DNA from: Streptomyces sp. NBC_00569 | GTDB taxonomy: Bacteria; Actinomycetota; Actinomycetes; Streptomycetales; Streptomycetaceae | Assembly: GCF_036345255.1 (NCBI RefSeq) | Contig: NZ_CP107783.1 | Span: 4,389,501-4,453,500, forward strand | DNA length: 64,000 bases | Reading direction: 5' to 3' | Part shown: one piece after another, positions 29,355-38,839 of the stretch | Position numbering within the stretch: position 1 is the stretch's first letter | Layout of the letters: each line of letters opens with the position of its first letter | Program-made: the position numbers and the translations under genes | The notes under the pieces: model-generated | Database searches by the model: none | The model's input: only the letters and a program-made list of their open reading frames with translations | Told to the model about the DNA's origin: nothing

Positions 29355-31012
29355 GACGGGTCCCGCGGCTCCTCGGGGGCCGCGCCTCCGCGCTCGCCGG
29401 CCCCCTCGTCCGGGTCCGTGTCCCTGCTCGTGTCCGACGCGTCCTTGAGCGCTGCCCAGCGCGCTTCCCTCGTGGCCTCGTCCGGCCAGAGCCCGTCCGG
29501 GAAGGGGTCCGCGGAGAACGGGTCCGCGGGGAAGAAGTCGTACGGCTCGAACGCGGCGTCGTGCGACTTTGCCCGCACTGCCTGGGTCGCCCCCTCCCGG
29601 CTCCGGCGCGGCAGCCAGCTCTTCGGGGACGGGAACCGGGGGCGCCGCCACCACGACGCGGCCCGCTCCTCCAGCGCTTCCCCGTCCCCCTCCTCGAGCG
29701 GCTCAACGACCCGCTCATCGCGCGGCACCCTGACCCGCCCGGCCCGTAGTCCCACTGCCACCGGCACCCCCACCAGCGCCGTCCACCCCGTAGCCGCGAG
29801 CCCTGTCAGCCACCCCACGGGCCCGAACTCCGCGAGTCCCGCGACGCCCATCGGCCCGCCGGCCGCCCTCGCGAGCCCCGCGAAGACCAGCCCGCACAGC
29901 ACCGCCGCGACGGCCGCCGCCATCGCCGTACTCCCCCGCGACCACGCCTCGTCCCGCTTCCCGCGCCGGGGAGCCGCCGCCCCCGCCACGAACCACGCCA
30001 CCGTCAGCCCGGCCACGACCGGCACCGCCCCCGCCGACCAGGTGAGCGGCGACCCGGGACCCGGCTCCGGCACCACCGCGAGCAGTGGGAACGCGGGCAG
30101 CAGCGGCCCCGACGACACCCCGAGCGGCCCGGCCACGCTTCCCCCGCCGAGCGCGACGCCGGGCCCGAGCGCGTAAGCGGCGCCCCACACCGCCGCGTTG
30201 GGCACCAGCGCGGCGGCCAGCAGGAGCACCGCGAGCCGTCCCGACCACACGTTCGTCATCTGCTCGAACGAATGCCGCACCGCCCCTTCGTGCCACACCG
30301 TCGACGCCGCCACGATCAGCGCGCCGCCCGCCACGAGCACGAGCACCCCGGCGGCCGCGGCCCGCGCGGCGACCGGCAGCAGACGTCGTACGAACACCTC
30401 GCGCCTGCCGTCCGGGAGGGCGTCGAGGCGATGGCGCAGGGATGCGGGCAGCGGGGTGGGCGGGCGGCCGTGGGCCGTCCAGATCCCGGCGCCCGCGGCG
30501 GCCACGGCGACGGCCGTCAGATGCGCGGTGACGCTCGGCCAGGCCGGCCGCAGTTCACCGCCCGAGGCGTAGAACGCGGCGCCGCCGCCCACCAGCAGAT
30601 ACCCGGCCACCACCCAGCACCACGCTGTCCGCCAGGCCAACTGCGGGCCGTCGCCCTCGCTCTCCGCCGCGTCGCGTGCCCCACGGTGCAGCAGCCACAC
30701 CGGAAGCACCAGAAGGAGCAGCGGCGCGACACCGATCGGCGCAGGGGTCCCGGAGAGGGTGTCCGTCCTGATGACCTCGGCGCCGTGCGCGAGCAGCCAC
30801 AGCGCGGCGGCGGCGTGCAGAGCACCGCCGGGACCGCTGTCCGGATAGGGCGAACTGATCCACAGCACCATGACGAGCACGGCGGACGAGCCGAGCCCGA
30901 GCCCGGCCGCGAGGACCCCGCCGAGGAAGCAGGCGGCAGGCCCCGAAGAGCGGTCACGCACACGGGAGAGCAGGAGCGGCAACGACAGGCCACGGTCGGT
31001 CATTTGGGTCAC
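29351..31012 (-). CDS. DUF6350-like polytopic membrane protein
   Basis: The 553-residue protein has about ten to twelve hydrophobic segments from residue 30 to about 430 and a charged C-terminal tail of 120 residues with repeated PF motifs ([18 protein letters not shown]). It fits the actinobacterial DUF6350 family often found beside purN-purH, whose function is unknown. I chose the GTG at 31012 because GGGAG lies nine bases upstream. ATG 31003 and ATG 31036 are alternatives. It is divergent from the HTH/sigma-like gene. Confidence 0.75.
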   Translation of the reverse strand: MTQMTDRGLSLPLLLSRVRDRSSGPAACFLGGVLAAGLGLGSSAVLVMVLWISSPYPDSGPGGALHAAAALWLLAHGAEVIRTDTLSGTPAPIGVAPLLLLVLPVWLLHRGARDAAESEGDGPQLAWRTAWCWVVAGYLLVGGGAAFYASGGELRPAWPSVTAHLTAVAVAAAGAGIWTAHGRPPTPLPASLRHRLDALPDGRREVFVRRLLPVAARAAAAGVLVLVAGGALIVAASTVWHEGAVRHSFEQMTNVWSGRLAVLLLAAALVPNAAVWGAAYALGPGVALGGGSVAGPLGVSSGPLLPAFPLLAVVPEPGPGSPLTWSAGAVPVVAGLTVAWFVAGAAAPRRGKRDEAWSRGSTAMAAAVAAVLCGLVFAGLARAAGGPMGVAGLAEFGPVGWLTGLAATGWTALVGVPVAVGLRAGRVRVPRDERVVEPLEEGDGEALEERAASWWRRPRFPSPKSWLPRRSREGATQAVRAKSHDAAFEPYDFFPADPFSADPFPDGLWPDEATREARWAALKDASDTSRDTDPDEGAGERGGAAPEEPRDPS

Positions 31013-31125
31013 GCGGCCATGCTCCCAATGACACACGCTTTAGTCGCGTAACAGGCGAAGACCGGATGTGTCGCCCAAGATACGTTTATGTAGTTTTTCA
31101 CGCGAAAGGGTGTGTTGAGTTCCCT

Positions 31126-32304
31126 ATGACACAGAGCCCTGCCTCCCCGCTGCCGCCCCCCAAGGAGCGCCGTAGGCTCCGCGAGTCGACGTCGCTGACC
31201 CAGGCTCAGGTCGCCGCGAAGATAGGCGTCACCAGCGAAACGGTCCGCGCATGGGAATCCGGACGGAGCACCCCGAGAGGCCACAAGAGGGAGACGTACG
31301 CGAAGTTCCTGGCGAGCGTCGAGGCGGAGGGACCGGCACCGGCCGCCAAGGCCGCGGCCACCGCCACGGCGACGCCCGTCCGGAGCAGACGATCCGTCGG
31401 GCGTTGGGACTCCGCCCCGCTCGACCAGGGCCAGGAGCGCGGCGGAGGGTGGGTGCGGGCGGCGGCCGAGGCCGCAGCGGGCGAGAGCCCCGGACCGGCG
31501 GCGTCCCCGGACGACGCCACGGAGGCCTTCGACCGGCTCTACGCCTACGCGGCCCCCGGCCTGGTCCGCCAGGCCTACCTCCTCACCGGCCGCCGCACCC
31601 TCGCCAGGGAGTCCGTGGAGCGCGCCTTCCAGCTCGCCTGGGAGCGCTGGCCCGAGGTCGCCGTGGACCGCGATCCCGCCGGCTGGGTCAGGGCCGCCGC
31701 GTACGAGTACGCCATGTCGCCCTGGCACCGGCTCCGCCCGAGCCACCGGCACCCCGAGGCGCCGCCCGCCGACGCCGACGACCGCGCGCTGCTCGACGTA
31801 CTCCTGAGCCTGCCGTCCTCGTACCGCCGCACCCTGCTCCTCTACGACGGGGTCGGGCTCGATCTGCCCGAGACCGCGGCCGAGACGGAGGCCACCACGC
31901 CCGCGGCGGCGCAGCGGCTGCTCCATGCGCGGGAGGCCGTCGCCGAGCAGCTGCCCGCCCTCGCCGTGCCCGACCAGCTCCACCGGCGCCTGACCGAACT
32001 CGCGGGCGCCGAGAAGCTCCAGGCCCCCAAGTCGACCCTCGTCCGCACGGAGGGCGAGCGCCGGACCCGGTTCTGGACCCGTTCGGCCATCGCCTTCACC
32101 GTCCTGATCGTCGGCGCGACGGCCTTCACGGTGCGCATGGCCCCGGCCCGCTACGAACCCGTCCCCGCCCCTGGCGCCGTGATCAGCGGCGTACCGCCGC
32201 GGACGGGGCCGGGACCGCTCACGCAGGCCGACAAGAAGCTGCGCGACAAGCTGCACAAGTCGGCGATGAGCGGCCCGCACCGCCTCGCCCCCGAGGTCGA
32301 CTGA
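31126..32304 (+). CDS. HTH / sigma-like fusion with C-terminal transmembrane helix
   Basis: The 392-residue protein has an N-terminal XRE helix-turn-helix (about residues 12-60; LREST-SLTQAQVAAKIGVTSETVRAWESGR). After a linker comes a sigma-factor-like segment (about 128-285): FDRLYAYAAPGLVRQAYLLT resembles region 2, and LLSLPSSYRRTLLLYDGVG resembles the start of region 4. A transmembrane helix follows near 325-345 (FWTRSAIAFTVLIVGATAF), then an outer tail. The combination suggests a membrane-tethered transcription regulator. The start at 31126 was chosen because the HTH begins just after it. Its promoter region (31013-31125) is unusually AT-rich. Confidence 0.75.
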   Translation: MTQSPASPLPPPKERRRLRESTSLTQAQVAAKIGVTSETVRAWESGRSTPRGHKRETYAKFLASVEAEGPAPAAKAAATATATPVRSRRSVGRWDSAPLDQGQERGGGWVRAAAEAAAGESPGPAASPDDATEAFDRLYAYAAPGLVRQAYLLTGRRTLARESVERAFQLAWERWPEVAVDRDPAGWVRAAAYEYAMSPWHRLRPSHRHPEAPPADADDRALLDVLLSLPSSYRRTLLLYDGVGLDLPETAAETEATTPAAAQRLLHAREAVAEQLPALAVPDQLHRRLTELAGAEKLQAPKSTLVRTEGERRTRFWTRSAIAFTVLIVGATAFTVRMAPARYEPVPAPGAVISGVPPRTGPGPLTQADKKLRDKLHKSAMSGPHRLAPEVD

Positions 32305-32361
32305 GCCTCCACGGGCTTTCCCGTACGGCGTGCCGCAGGGGCTTCTCGCGCGGACGAACGC

Positions 32362-32399
32362 CAGTGGGCCCGCACCCCCGGAAGGGTGCGGGCCCACTG
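32362..32399. terminator. Bidirectional 16-bp hairpin terminator
   Basis: CAGTGGGCCCGCACCC (32362-32377) pairs perfectly with GGGTGCGGGCCCACTG (32384-32399), between the convergent HTH/sigma-like gene and sucD. Confidence 0.85.
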
Positions 32400-32419
32400 A
32401 TGTCAGGCAGGTGGCGGAA

Positions 32420-33301
32420 CTACGAGAGCAGCTCGCGCGCCAGCTTGGCCGTCTCGGTCGGCGTCTTGCCGACCTTCACGCCGGCGGCCTCGAGGGCCTC
32501 CTTCTTGGCCTGTGCGGTGCCAGAAGAGCCGGACACGATCGCGCCCGCGTGACCCATCGTCTTGCCCTCGGGGGCGGTGAAGCCCGCGACGTAGCCGACG
32601 ACCGGCTTGGTGACGTGCTTGGCGATGTAGTCCGCCGCACGCTCCTCGGCGTCGCCGCCGATCTCGCCGATCATGACGATCAGGTCGGTGTCGGGGTCGG
32701 CCTCGAACGCCTCGAGGGCGTCGATGTGCGTCGTACCGATGACCGGGTCGCCACCGATGCCGACGGCGGACGAGAAGCCGATGTCACGGAGCTCGTACAT
32801 CATCTGGTACGTCAGCGTGCCGGACTTCGAGACCAGACCGATGCGGCCCGGCTTCGTGATGTCGCCCGGGATGATGCCGGCGTTCGACTGGCCCGGGGTG
32901 ATGAGACCGGGGCAGTTCGGGCCGATGATGCGGGTCTTGTTGCCCTTCGACTTCGCGTACGCCCAGAAGGCGGCGGAGTCGTGGACGGCGATGCCCTCGG
33001 TGATGACGACCGCGAGGGGGATCTCGGCGTCGATCGCCTCGACGACGGCGGCCTTGGAGAAGGCCGGCGGCACGAAGAGGACGGACACGTTGGCGCCCGT
33101 CGCCTCCATGGCCTCCTTGACCGTCCCGAAGACCGGGACCTCGGTGCCGTCGAAGTCGACGGAGGTGCCGGCCTTGCGCGGGTTCACGCCGCCGACGATG
33201 TTCGTGCCGTCACCGAGCATGAGCTTGGTGTGCTTCATGCCCGTGGCACCGGTCATGCCCTGGACGATGACCTTGCTGTCCTTGGTGAGGAAGATAGCCA
33301 T
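32420..33301 (-). CDS. sucD: Succinate--CoA ligase, alpha subunit
   Basis: The 293-residue CoA-binding subunit interconverts succinyl-CoA and succinate with nucleotide synthesis in the TCA cycle. N-terminal [20 protein letters not shown] is the CoA fold. The phospho-histidine lies in [18 protein letters not shown], and [11 protein letters not shown] is conserved. It follows sucC by 21 bases. Confidence 0.97.
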   Translation of the reverse strand: MAIFLTKDSKVIVQGMTGATGMKHTKLMLGDGTNIVGGVNPRKAGTSVDFDGTEVPVFGTVKEAMEATGANVSVLFVPPAFSKAAVVEAIDAEIPLAVVITEGIAVHDSAAFWAYAKSKGNKTRIIGPNCPGLITPGQSNAGIIPGDITKPGRIGLVSKSGTLTYQMMYELRDIGFSSAVGIGGDPVIGTTHIDALEAFEADPDTDLIVMIGEIGGDAEERAADYIAKHVTKPVVGYVAGFTAPEGKTMGHAGAIVSGSSGTAQAKKEALEAAGVKVGKTPTETAKLARELLS

Positions 33302-33322
33302 GGTGGTCTGAGTCCCTCTTCC

Positions 33323-34504
33323 TTACTTCGCAGCCGCGGCGAGCTCGGCGGCCTTGTCGGCCGCGCCGTCCATGGTGTCCACACGCTGGACGAGCGGGTG
33401 GTTGGCGTCGCTGAGGATCTTGCGACCCAGCTCCGCGTTGTTGCCGTCGAGTCGCACGACCAGCGGCTTGGTGACCTCTTCGCCCTTGTCGGCGAGGAGC
33501 GCCAGGGCCTGCACGATGCCGTTGGCGACCTCGTCACACGCGGTGATGCCACCGAAGACGTTGACGAACACGGACTTGACGTCCGGGTCGCCGAGGATGA
33601 TCTCCAGGCCGTTCGCCATCACCTGGGCGGACGCGCCGCCACCGATGTCGAGGAAGTTGGCCGGCTTCACGCCGCCGTGGTTCTCACCGGCGTACGCGAC
33701 GACGTCCAGGGTCGACATGACCAGACCGGCACCGTTACCGATGATGCCGACCTCGCCGTCGAGCTTGACGTAGTTGAGGTTCTTGGCCTTGGCGGCAGCC
33801 TCGAGCGGGTTGGCTGCGTCCTTGTCCTCGAGCGCCTCGTGCTCGGGCTGGCGGAAGTCCGCGTTCTCGTCGAGGGAGACCTTGCCGTCAAGGGCGATGA
33901 CCTTGCCGGAGGCGACCTTGGCGAGCGGGTTCACCTCGACCAGGAGGGCGTCCTCCTTGATGAAGGTGTCCCACAGGGTGACGAGGATGTCGGCGACCTG
34001 GTCGGCGACCTCGGCCGGGAACTTCGCCTTGGCGACGATCTCCTGGGCCTTCTCCTTGGAGACACCCTCGTTGGCGTCGACCGGCACCTTCGCGAGGGCG
34101 TCGGGGTTCTCCTCCGCGACGACTTCGATCTCCACGCCGCCCTGGACGGACGCCATGGCGAGGAAGGTGCGGTTGGTGCGGTCGAGGAGGTACGAGACGT
34201 AGTACTCCTCGAGGATCTCCGGAGCGGTCTCGGCGATCATCACCTTGTGGACCGTGTGGCCCTTGATGTCCATCCCGAGGATGTCCGTCGCGCGGGCGAC
34301 GGCCTCGTCCGGGGTGGCGGCGAGCTTGACGCCGCCTGCCTTGCCACGGCCGCCGACCTTCACCTGCGCCTTGACGACCGACTTGCCGCCCAGTCGCTCG
34401 GTGGCCTCGCGCGCCGCCTCAGGCGTGTCGATGACTTCACCGGCCAGCACCGGTACACCGTGCTTGGCGAAGAGGTCCCTCGCCTGGTACTCGAACAGGT
34501 CCAC
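33323..34504 (-). CDS. sucC: Succinate--CoA ligase, beta subunit
   Basis: The 393-residue ATP-grasp subunit starts [18 protein letters not shown], and shows [18 protein letters not shown], the VEVNPLAKV metal/nucleotide region and [19 protein letters not shown]. It pairs with sucD. The GTG at 34504 begins the conserved N-terminus exactly, with AAAGGGA upstream. Confidence 0.97.
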   Translation of the reverse strand: MDLFEYQARDLFAKHGVPVLAGEVIDTPEAAREATERLGGKSVVKAQVKVGGRGKAGGVKLAATPDEAVARATDILGMDIKGHTVHKVMIAETAPEILEEYYVSYLLDRTNRTFLAMASVQGGVEIEVVAEENPDALAKVPVDANEGVSKEKAQEIVAKAKFPAEVADQVADILVTLWDTFIKEDALLVEVNPLAKVASGKVIALDGKVSLDENADFRQPEHEALEDKDAANPLEAAAKAKNLNYVKLDGEVGIIGNGAGLVMSTLDVVAYAGENHGGVKPANFLDIGGGASAQVMANGLEIILGDPDVKSVFVNVFGGITACDEVANGIVQALALLADKGEEVTKPLVVRLDGNNAELGRKILSDANHPLVQRVDTMDGAADKAAELAAAAK

Positions 34505-34721
34505 GCGCGTCCGTCCCTTTTCCGTGATCTCGCTGCGATCTCGCTGCTTTGTGGTCAGCTGTCTGCGTGGGCGTGCCGCGAAGGGCAACGTGACTGCGCT
34601 GTCACAGGGGAGGCGTAGGACGGAGTCCGGTACGCGGCATGTCCGTCTCGCAGGTTATCGCCGCTCGCCCGGGGTCCCTAAATCGCAGATCACACCTGAG
34701 CGGTGATAACAGTCACAGAGC

Positions 34722-34759
34722 GGGGCCCCACCGGCCTGGGGTGCGCCCGGTGGGGCCCC
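34722..34759 (-). terminator. 13-bp hairpin upstream of sucC
   Basis: GGGGCCCCACCGG (34722-34734) pairs with CCGGTGGGGCCCC (34747-34759). It probably ends the transcript of the secreted repeat protein, since both genes run on the minus strand. The rest of the 488-bp gap (34505-34992) holds the sucC promoter region and no supported gene. Confidence 0.65.
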
Positions 34760-34992
34760 TGAGAGCCCCTGAAAGACCCGGTGGGAGGACCTGGAGAGCC
34801 CTGCCACCGGACCGCGAAGGGCCCGGGCGGGTGATCCTCACCCCAATGGGGACCACCCGCCGCCATCTGCCGGGCCGGGCCCGGCCTGTCACTCCGGTCC
34901 CCGGCTGCCCGCAGACGACGTATTCAGTCCGCCTGCTTCAGTGCGCCGACGCGCCCCGCGGTTGCGGAGGCGGACTTCTCAGTTGCGGAACC

Positions 34993-36378
34993 TCAGATGC
35001 CGAAGCCGTTGGCGGCGGCGTCCGTGGCGCTCGTCAGGTAGCTGGGGGCGACCGAGGCGGCCACGCCCTGGACACCCTGGACCGCGTTCCCGGCGAGCGG
35101 CTGCGCGTCGGCGCCGACCGTGCCGGTCAGGTCCCGCGCGAACGGCGAGACCTCACCGACGACCCCGCCGGCGAACGGCGTCACGTCGCCGACCACACCA
35201 CCGGCGAACGGCGCGACGTCGCCCACGACGCCCTGCGCCAGGTACGTCGCGCTGCCGCCGACGCCCTGCACGACCGGCTGAACCTGGTCGTACACGGCCT
35301 GCACGAGGGGCTGGACCGCGCCGACGACACCGCCCGTGAACGGCGTCACGTCGTCCGCGACGACCGACTGCGCGAAGGGCTGGACCTGGCCCACGACCCC
35401 GTCCGTGAACGGCGTGACGTGGCCGACGACGCCGCCGGCGAACGGCGTCACGTCGCCGACCGCACCGCCCGCGAGCGTGCCGACGTCACCGACGGCCTGT
35501 CCGGCGACCGGGACCACGCCGTGCACGGCGGTCGCGGCGATGGGGGGAAGCGCCGCGGCCGAGGTCTCGTCGACGACGGGACCGGCGGCGGTCGTCACTC
35601 CGCCCACGGCACCGGAGGCGGCGGCCGGAACGTTCTGGGCGTAGCCCGGGACCTGCGCCGCGGTGCCGTACGCCTGGGCGGCGATGCCCTGGACCTGGGC
35701 GGTGGCGCCCTGGACCCGGCCCTGCGCGCCGGTCACCGTGCGGTCGACGTCGGGGGCGAACGCGGACAGGGGGCCGAACAGGTAGTCGATCTCCTGGGTG
35801 GCGCCGTCCTGGACGGCTGCGGCCCGGTCGCCGGCGTTCTGCGCGACGGCGCCCGCCGACACGTCCGGGACCCCGGCGGTGTGGGCGTGCGCGGCACGGG
35901 CGGCGGCAGTGCGGGCGGTGTCGGCGACGGTGGTGACGCCCTCGACGTAGGTGCGGGCCTGCTGCTTGGCGTGCGCGGCGGCCGCCTCGACCCGGGCGTC
36001 GGCGTGCCGGACGGTGCCCTGGGCGCCGGTGACAGCCGGACCGGCCTGGGGAGCGGCCTTGGCGGCGGTGCCGGAGACCGTGCCGGAGACGGTGGTGGCG
36101 GCGCCGGACGCGGTCGTCCGGGCCTGGCCGGTCACGCCCGTCACGGTGTCCTGGGCCTTGCCGGTGACCGAGCCGACGGTGCCGTGGGTGACGTCGTCGA
36201 CGGTGCCCTGGACGTGGGAGACCGTGCCCTGCACGTCGGCGACCACGTCGCCGGCAAGGTCGGGCACCGCCACGGAGTGGGCGGGCATTTCGTCGGCGCT
36301 GGCGACGGCGGAGCCGAGCGCCCACGCTCCGGAGACGCCGGCGGCTATCACGATGGAACGGCGGATGTTCTTGTTCAT
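34993..36378 (-). CDS. Secreted Ala/Val/Gly-rich repeat protein of unknown function
   Basis: The 461 residues begin with a signal peptide (MNKNIRRSIVIAAGVSGAWALGSAVASA, cleavage near residue 28). No catalytic domain is seen. The middle is rich in Thr/Ala/Val with repeated GTV and TVTG units. From about residue 295 to 430 there are many 11-residue units of the form G-D-V-T-P-F-A-G-G-V-V, some degenerate (GQVQPFAQSVV, GEVSPFARDLT). There is no LPxTG sorting signal and no cysteine. An 11-residue period suggests amphipathic helix or a filamentous or surface-active role; that is inference. A second secreted protein lies just upstream. Confidence 0.72.
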   Translation of the reverse strand: MNKNIRRSIVIAAGVSGAWALGSAVASADEMPAHSVAVPDLAGDVVADVQGTVSHVQGTVDDVTHGTVGSVTGKAQDTVTGVTGQARTTASGAATTVSGTVSGTAAKAAPQAGPAVTGAQGTVRHADARVEAAAAHAKQQARTYVEGVTTVADTARTAAARAAHAHTAGVPDVSAGAVAQNAGDRAAAVQDGATQEIDYLFGPLSAFAPDVDRTVTGAQGRVQGATAQVQGIAAQAYGTAAQVPGYAQNVPAAASGAVGGVTTAAGPVVDETSAAALPPIAATAVHGVVPVAGQAVGDVGTLAGGAVGDVTPFAGGVVGHVTPFTDGVVGQVQPFAQSVVADDVTPFTGGVVGAVQPLVQAVYDQVQPVVQGVGGSATYLAQGVVGDVAPFAGGVVGDVTPFAGGVVGEVSPFARDLTGTVGADAQPLAGNAVQGVQGVAASVAPSYLTSATDAAANGFGI

Positions 36379-36527
36379 GCTTGCGTCAGATCCTTCGAAT
36401 TCTCATGTCCGGTCCCGCGCTGGAGTGGTCCAGCGGTGGGCCGGCGGCGTCCGGCCGGAGTGGTCCGGTCGGCGGGCAGACCTGTGCCGCCCCCGCGCGG
36501 CAGGTCACGTGCGGGGAACGGGCTGCC

Positions 36528-37496
36528 CTAGCCGGGGAATTCGGGGATGTCTCGGTGCCTGTCGCGGGTGGGCGCGGCGTGGGAGGGCGCCGTCGCCCCG
36601 GGCACCAGCCGGGCCGTCGCGCCGCTGCCGAAGGCCGCCGCGGCGAGATCGGAGTGCCGCGTCGAACTGCCGTCCCCAGCCGACTGACCGACCGCACTGC
36701 CACTGGGGAACGCGGGGGCGGGGGTCGAGGCTCCGGCCGCCTTTGCGGCCGGGGTCCGTGCGGGTACGACATCGGCGCCTGCCGGGGCGAACACGTCGCC
36801 GACGGCTTCGGCTGCCTCTCGCTTGCCGGGCCGCGCGGCATCACTGTGCCCGGCGGCCGCATGAGTTCCGGCGCTCGGAGCCGGTGCCGCGTGGGCGCCG
36901 TCCCCTGCCGGACCGAGGGTGCCGGGCTCGCCGGGCCCGCCCGGGATGCCGGGCAGGCCCGGCATCGACGGCGGTGCGGGCAGGAAGCGCGGCGGCGCCT
37001 CGTCGGCGAGCTCACCGACGATCCCTCCGGCGAACTCACCCGCTTCCCGGACCTCTTCCCGTACGGCGTCCCGGACCGTTCCCCGCACTTCGCGTACTTC
37101 TCGTGCGACGGGTGCGGCGACCCGGGTCCGGACCGGCTCGACCACGCGCTTCCTGACGGGCTCCACGGCTTGCTCCCGCACGGCCCCGACTGCGCGGGAA
37201 CCGGTGGCGGCACGCGTGTGGTGTGCCGCCCGCTCGGGGACGGATGCGTGAACCGGCGCGTGAGCGGTGGCGTTCACGGTCGTGTGCACGGCTGTGTGAA
37301 CCGTCTGCTCTCCGGCGGCATCCGTCGGCGGCAGAACTCCCTCCGCCGCATGCGCCCTCCCCCCGCACAGCAGGCCCAGCACGATCAGGCCGCCCGCAAG
37401 GAACATCACCCGGAGCGCCACGTTCAGCGCACGCCGCCCGGCCGCTGCGCGCACGACGCGCGGAGCGGCAACAGGCAGAGCGATCGGGGAAGCCAA
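36528..37496 (-). CDS. Secreted Ala/Pro-rich protein with Arg/Val heptad-like segment
   Basis: The 322-residue protein has a signal peptide (hydrophobic VMFLAGGLIVLGLLCGG, AHA-AEG cleavage near residue 50). A segment follows, about 105-160, of VREQAVEPVRKRVVEPVRTR type repeats and EVREVRGTVRDAVREEVREAGE, which look like amphipathic helix or coiled coil. The rest is a long disordered Pro/Gly/Ala-rich region. No family is recognised. The start is uncertain: TTG 37496 is used here, and GTG codons near residues 15 and 26-30 are possible. It is probably cotranscribed with the downstream repeat protein. Confidence 0.6.
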   Translation of the reverse strand: MASPIALPVAAPRVVRAAAGRRALNVALRVMFLAGGLIVLGLLCGGRAHAAEGVLPPTDAAGEQTVHTAVHTTVNATAHAPVHASVPERAAHHTRAATGSRAVGAVREQAVEPVRKRVVEPVRTRVAAPVAREVREVRGTVRDAVREEVREAGEFAGGIVGELADEAPPRFLPAPPSMPGLPGIPGGPGEPGTLGPAGDGAHAAPAPSAGTHAAAGHSDAARPGKREAAEAVGDVFAPAGADVVPARTPAAKAAGASTPAPAFPSGSAVGQSAGDGSSTRHSDLAAAAFGSGATARLVPGATAPSHAAPTRDRHRDIPEFPG

Positions 37497-37636
37497 GGTG
37501 GGGGAACCCTCCCGTACGAGGGGCGCGGGGACGCGGGACGCGTGGGCGCGGGGATGAGAACAGCCGCACCGATCCTTGCACGGGACGCCCGAGGTTGCGC
37601 AAGCCCCCTGTTACCGATGGGTAGTCATGTCCTGAT

Positions 37637-38839
37637 TTACGGCCTCGCGTTCGCCGGGTTCCCTGCGTCCGGTATCGGCAGCGGCCGCTTCTCGATCGCC
37701 GCCGCCATCACCTCCGGGAAGAGATCCGGAGTGCACGCGAAGGCCGGTGCCCCCAAGGCCGCGAGCGCCGCCGCGTGCTCCCTGTCGTACGCGGGTGCCC
37801 CCTCGTCGGACAGCGCGAGCAACGTGACGAACTGCACTCCCGACGCCTTCATCGCGCTGACCCGCTTCAGCATCTCGTTCCGGATGCCGCCTTCGTAGAG
37901 GTCACTGATGAGGACGACGACGGTCTCTGCGGGGCGGGTGATCTGCGACTGGCAGTACGCGAGCGCTCTGTTGATGTCGGTGCCCCCGCCGAGCTGCGTG
38001 CCGAACAGGACATCGACCGGGTCGTCGAGCTGGTCGGTGAGGTCGACAACGGCCGTGTCGAACACGACGAGCCTCGTGTTGATGGACCGCATCGAGGCCA
38101 GCACGGCGCCGAACACGGAGGCGTAGACGACGGACGCCGCCATCGAGCCCGACTGGTCGATGCAGAGGATGACCTCTTTCTTCACCGACTGGGACGCGCG
38201 TCCGTATCCGATGAGCCGCTCGGGGACGACCGTGCGGTACTCCGGCAGATAGTTCTTGAGGTTGGCCGCGATCGTGCGGTTCCAGTCGATGTCGTGGTGG
38301 CGGGGCCTGTCGATACGGGCGCTGCGGTCGAGCGCGCCGGTGAGGGTCGCGCGGGTCCGCGTGGCGAGGCGCTTCTCCAGGTCCTCGACGACCTTGCGCA
38401 CGACGGCGCGTGCGGTCTCCTTCGTCGTCTCCGGCATCGCTTTGTTGAGGGAGAGCAGCGTGCCGACGAGGTGCACGTCGGCGTCGACCGCTTCCAGCAT
38501 CTCCGGTTCGAGCAGGAGCGCGGACAGGCCGAGGCGGTCGATGGCATCACGCTGCATGACCTGCACGACGGAGGACGGGAAGTACGTCCGGATGTCGCCG
38601 AGCCAGCGCGCCACGGACGGCGCGGACGCCCCGAGGCCGGCCGAACGGTCACGCCCCCGCCCCTCCTTCCTGTCCCCTCCCCCGTAGAGGGCGGTCAGGG
38701 CGCCGTCCATCGCCGCGTCCTGACCCGCCAGCGCGCGGCCGGTGCCGTCCGCCTCGTCCCCGCCGAGTACGAGCCGCCAGCGCCGCATCCGCTCGTCCCG
38801 GGCTCCCCCGCTGAGCTCGTCCATCTGGTCGACCGCCAT
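37637..38839 (-). CDS. VWA domain protein of the MoxR cluster
   Basis: The 400-residue protein has a helical N-terminal half and a von Willebrand factor A domain from about residue 215. The MIDAS motif is complete: D-Q-S-G-S in ILCIDQSGSMAASVVYAS, a Thr in LGGGTDINRAL and an Asp in VVLISDLYEGG. No transmembrane segment is present, so it is cytosolic. MoxR-associated VWA proteins act with the AAA+ ATPase as chaperone or metal-insertion factors. The start overlaps the DUF5682 stop (TGATG). Confidence 0.87.
   Translation of the reverse strand: MAVDQMDELSGGARDERMRRWRLVLGGDEADGTGRALAGQDAAMDGALTALYGGGDRKEGRGRDRSAGLGASAPSVARWLGDIRTYFPSSVVQVMQRDAIDRLGLSALLLEPEMLEAVDADVHLVGTLLSLNKAMPETTKETARAVVRKVVEDLEKRLATRTRATLTGALDRSARIDRPRHHDIDWNRTIAANLKNYLPEYRTVVPERLIGYGRASQSVKKEVILCIDQSGSMAASVVYASVFGAVLASMRSINTRLVVFDTAVVDLTDQLDDPVDVLFGTQLGGGTDINRALAYCQSQITRPAETVVVLISDLYEGGIRNEMLKRVSAMKASGVQFVTLLALSDEGAPAYDREHAAALAALGAPAFACTPDLFPEVMAAAIEKRPLPIPDAGNPANARP

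Noticed and set aside
32330..34618. 762-codon plus-strand frame across sucC-sucD
   Set aside because: Antisense to two complete conserved TCA-cycle genes.
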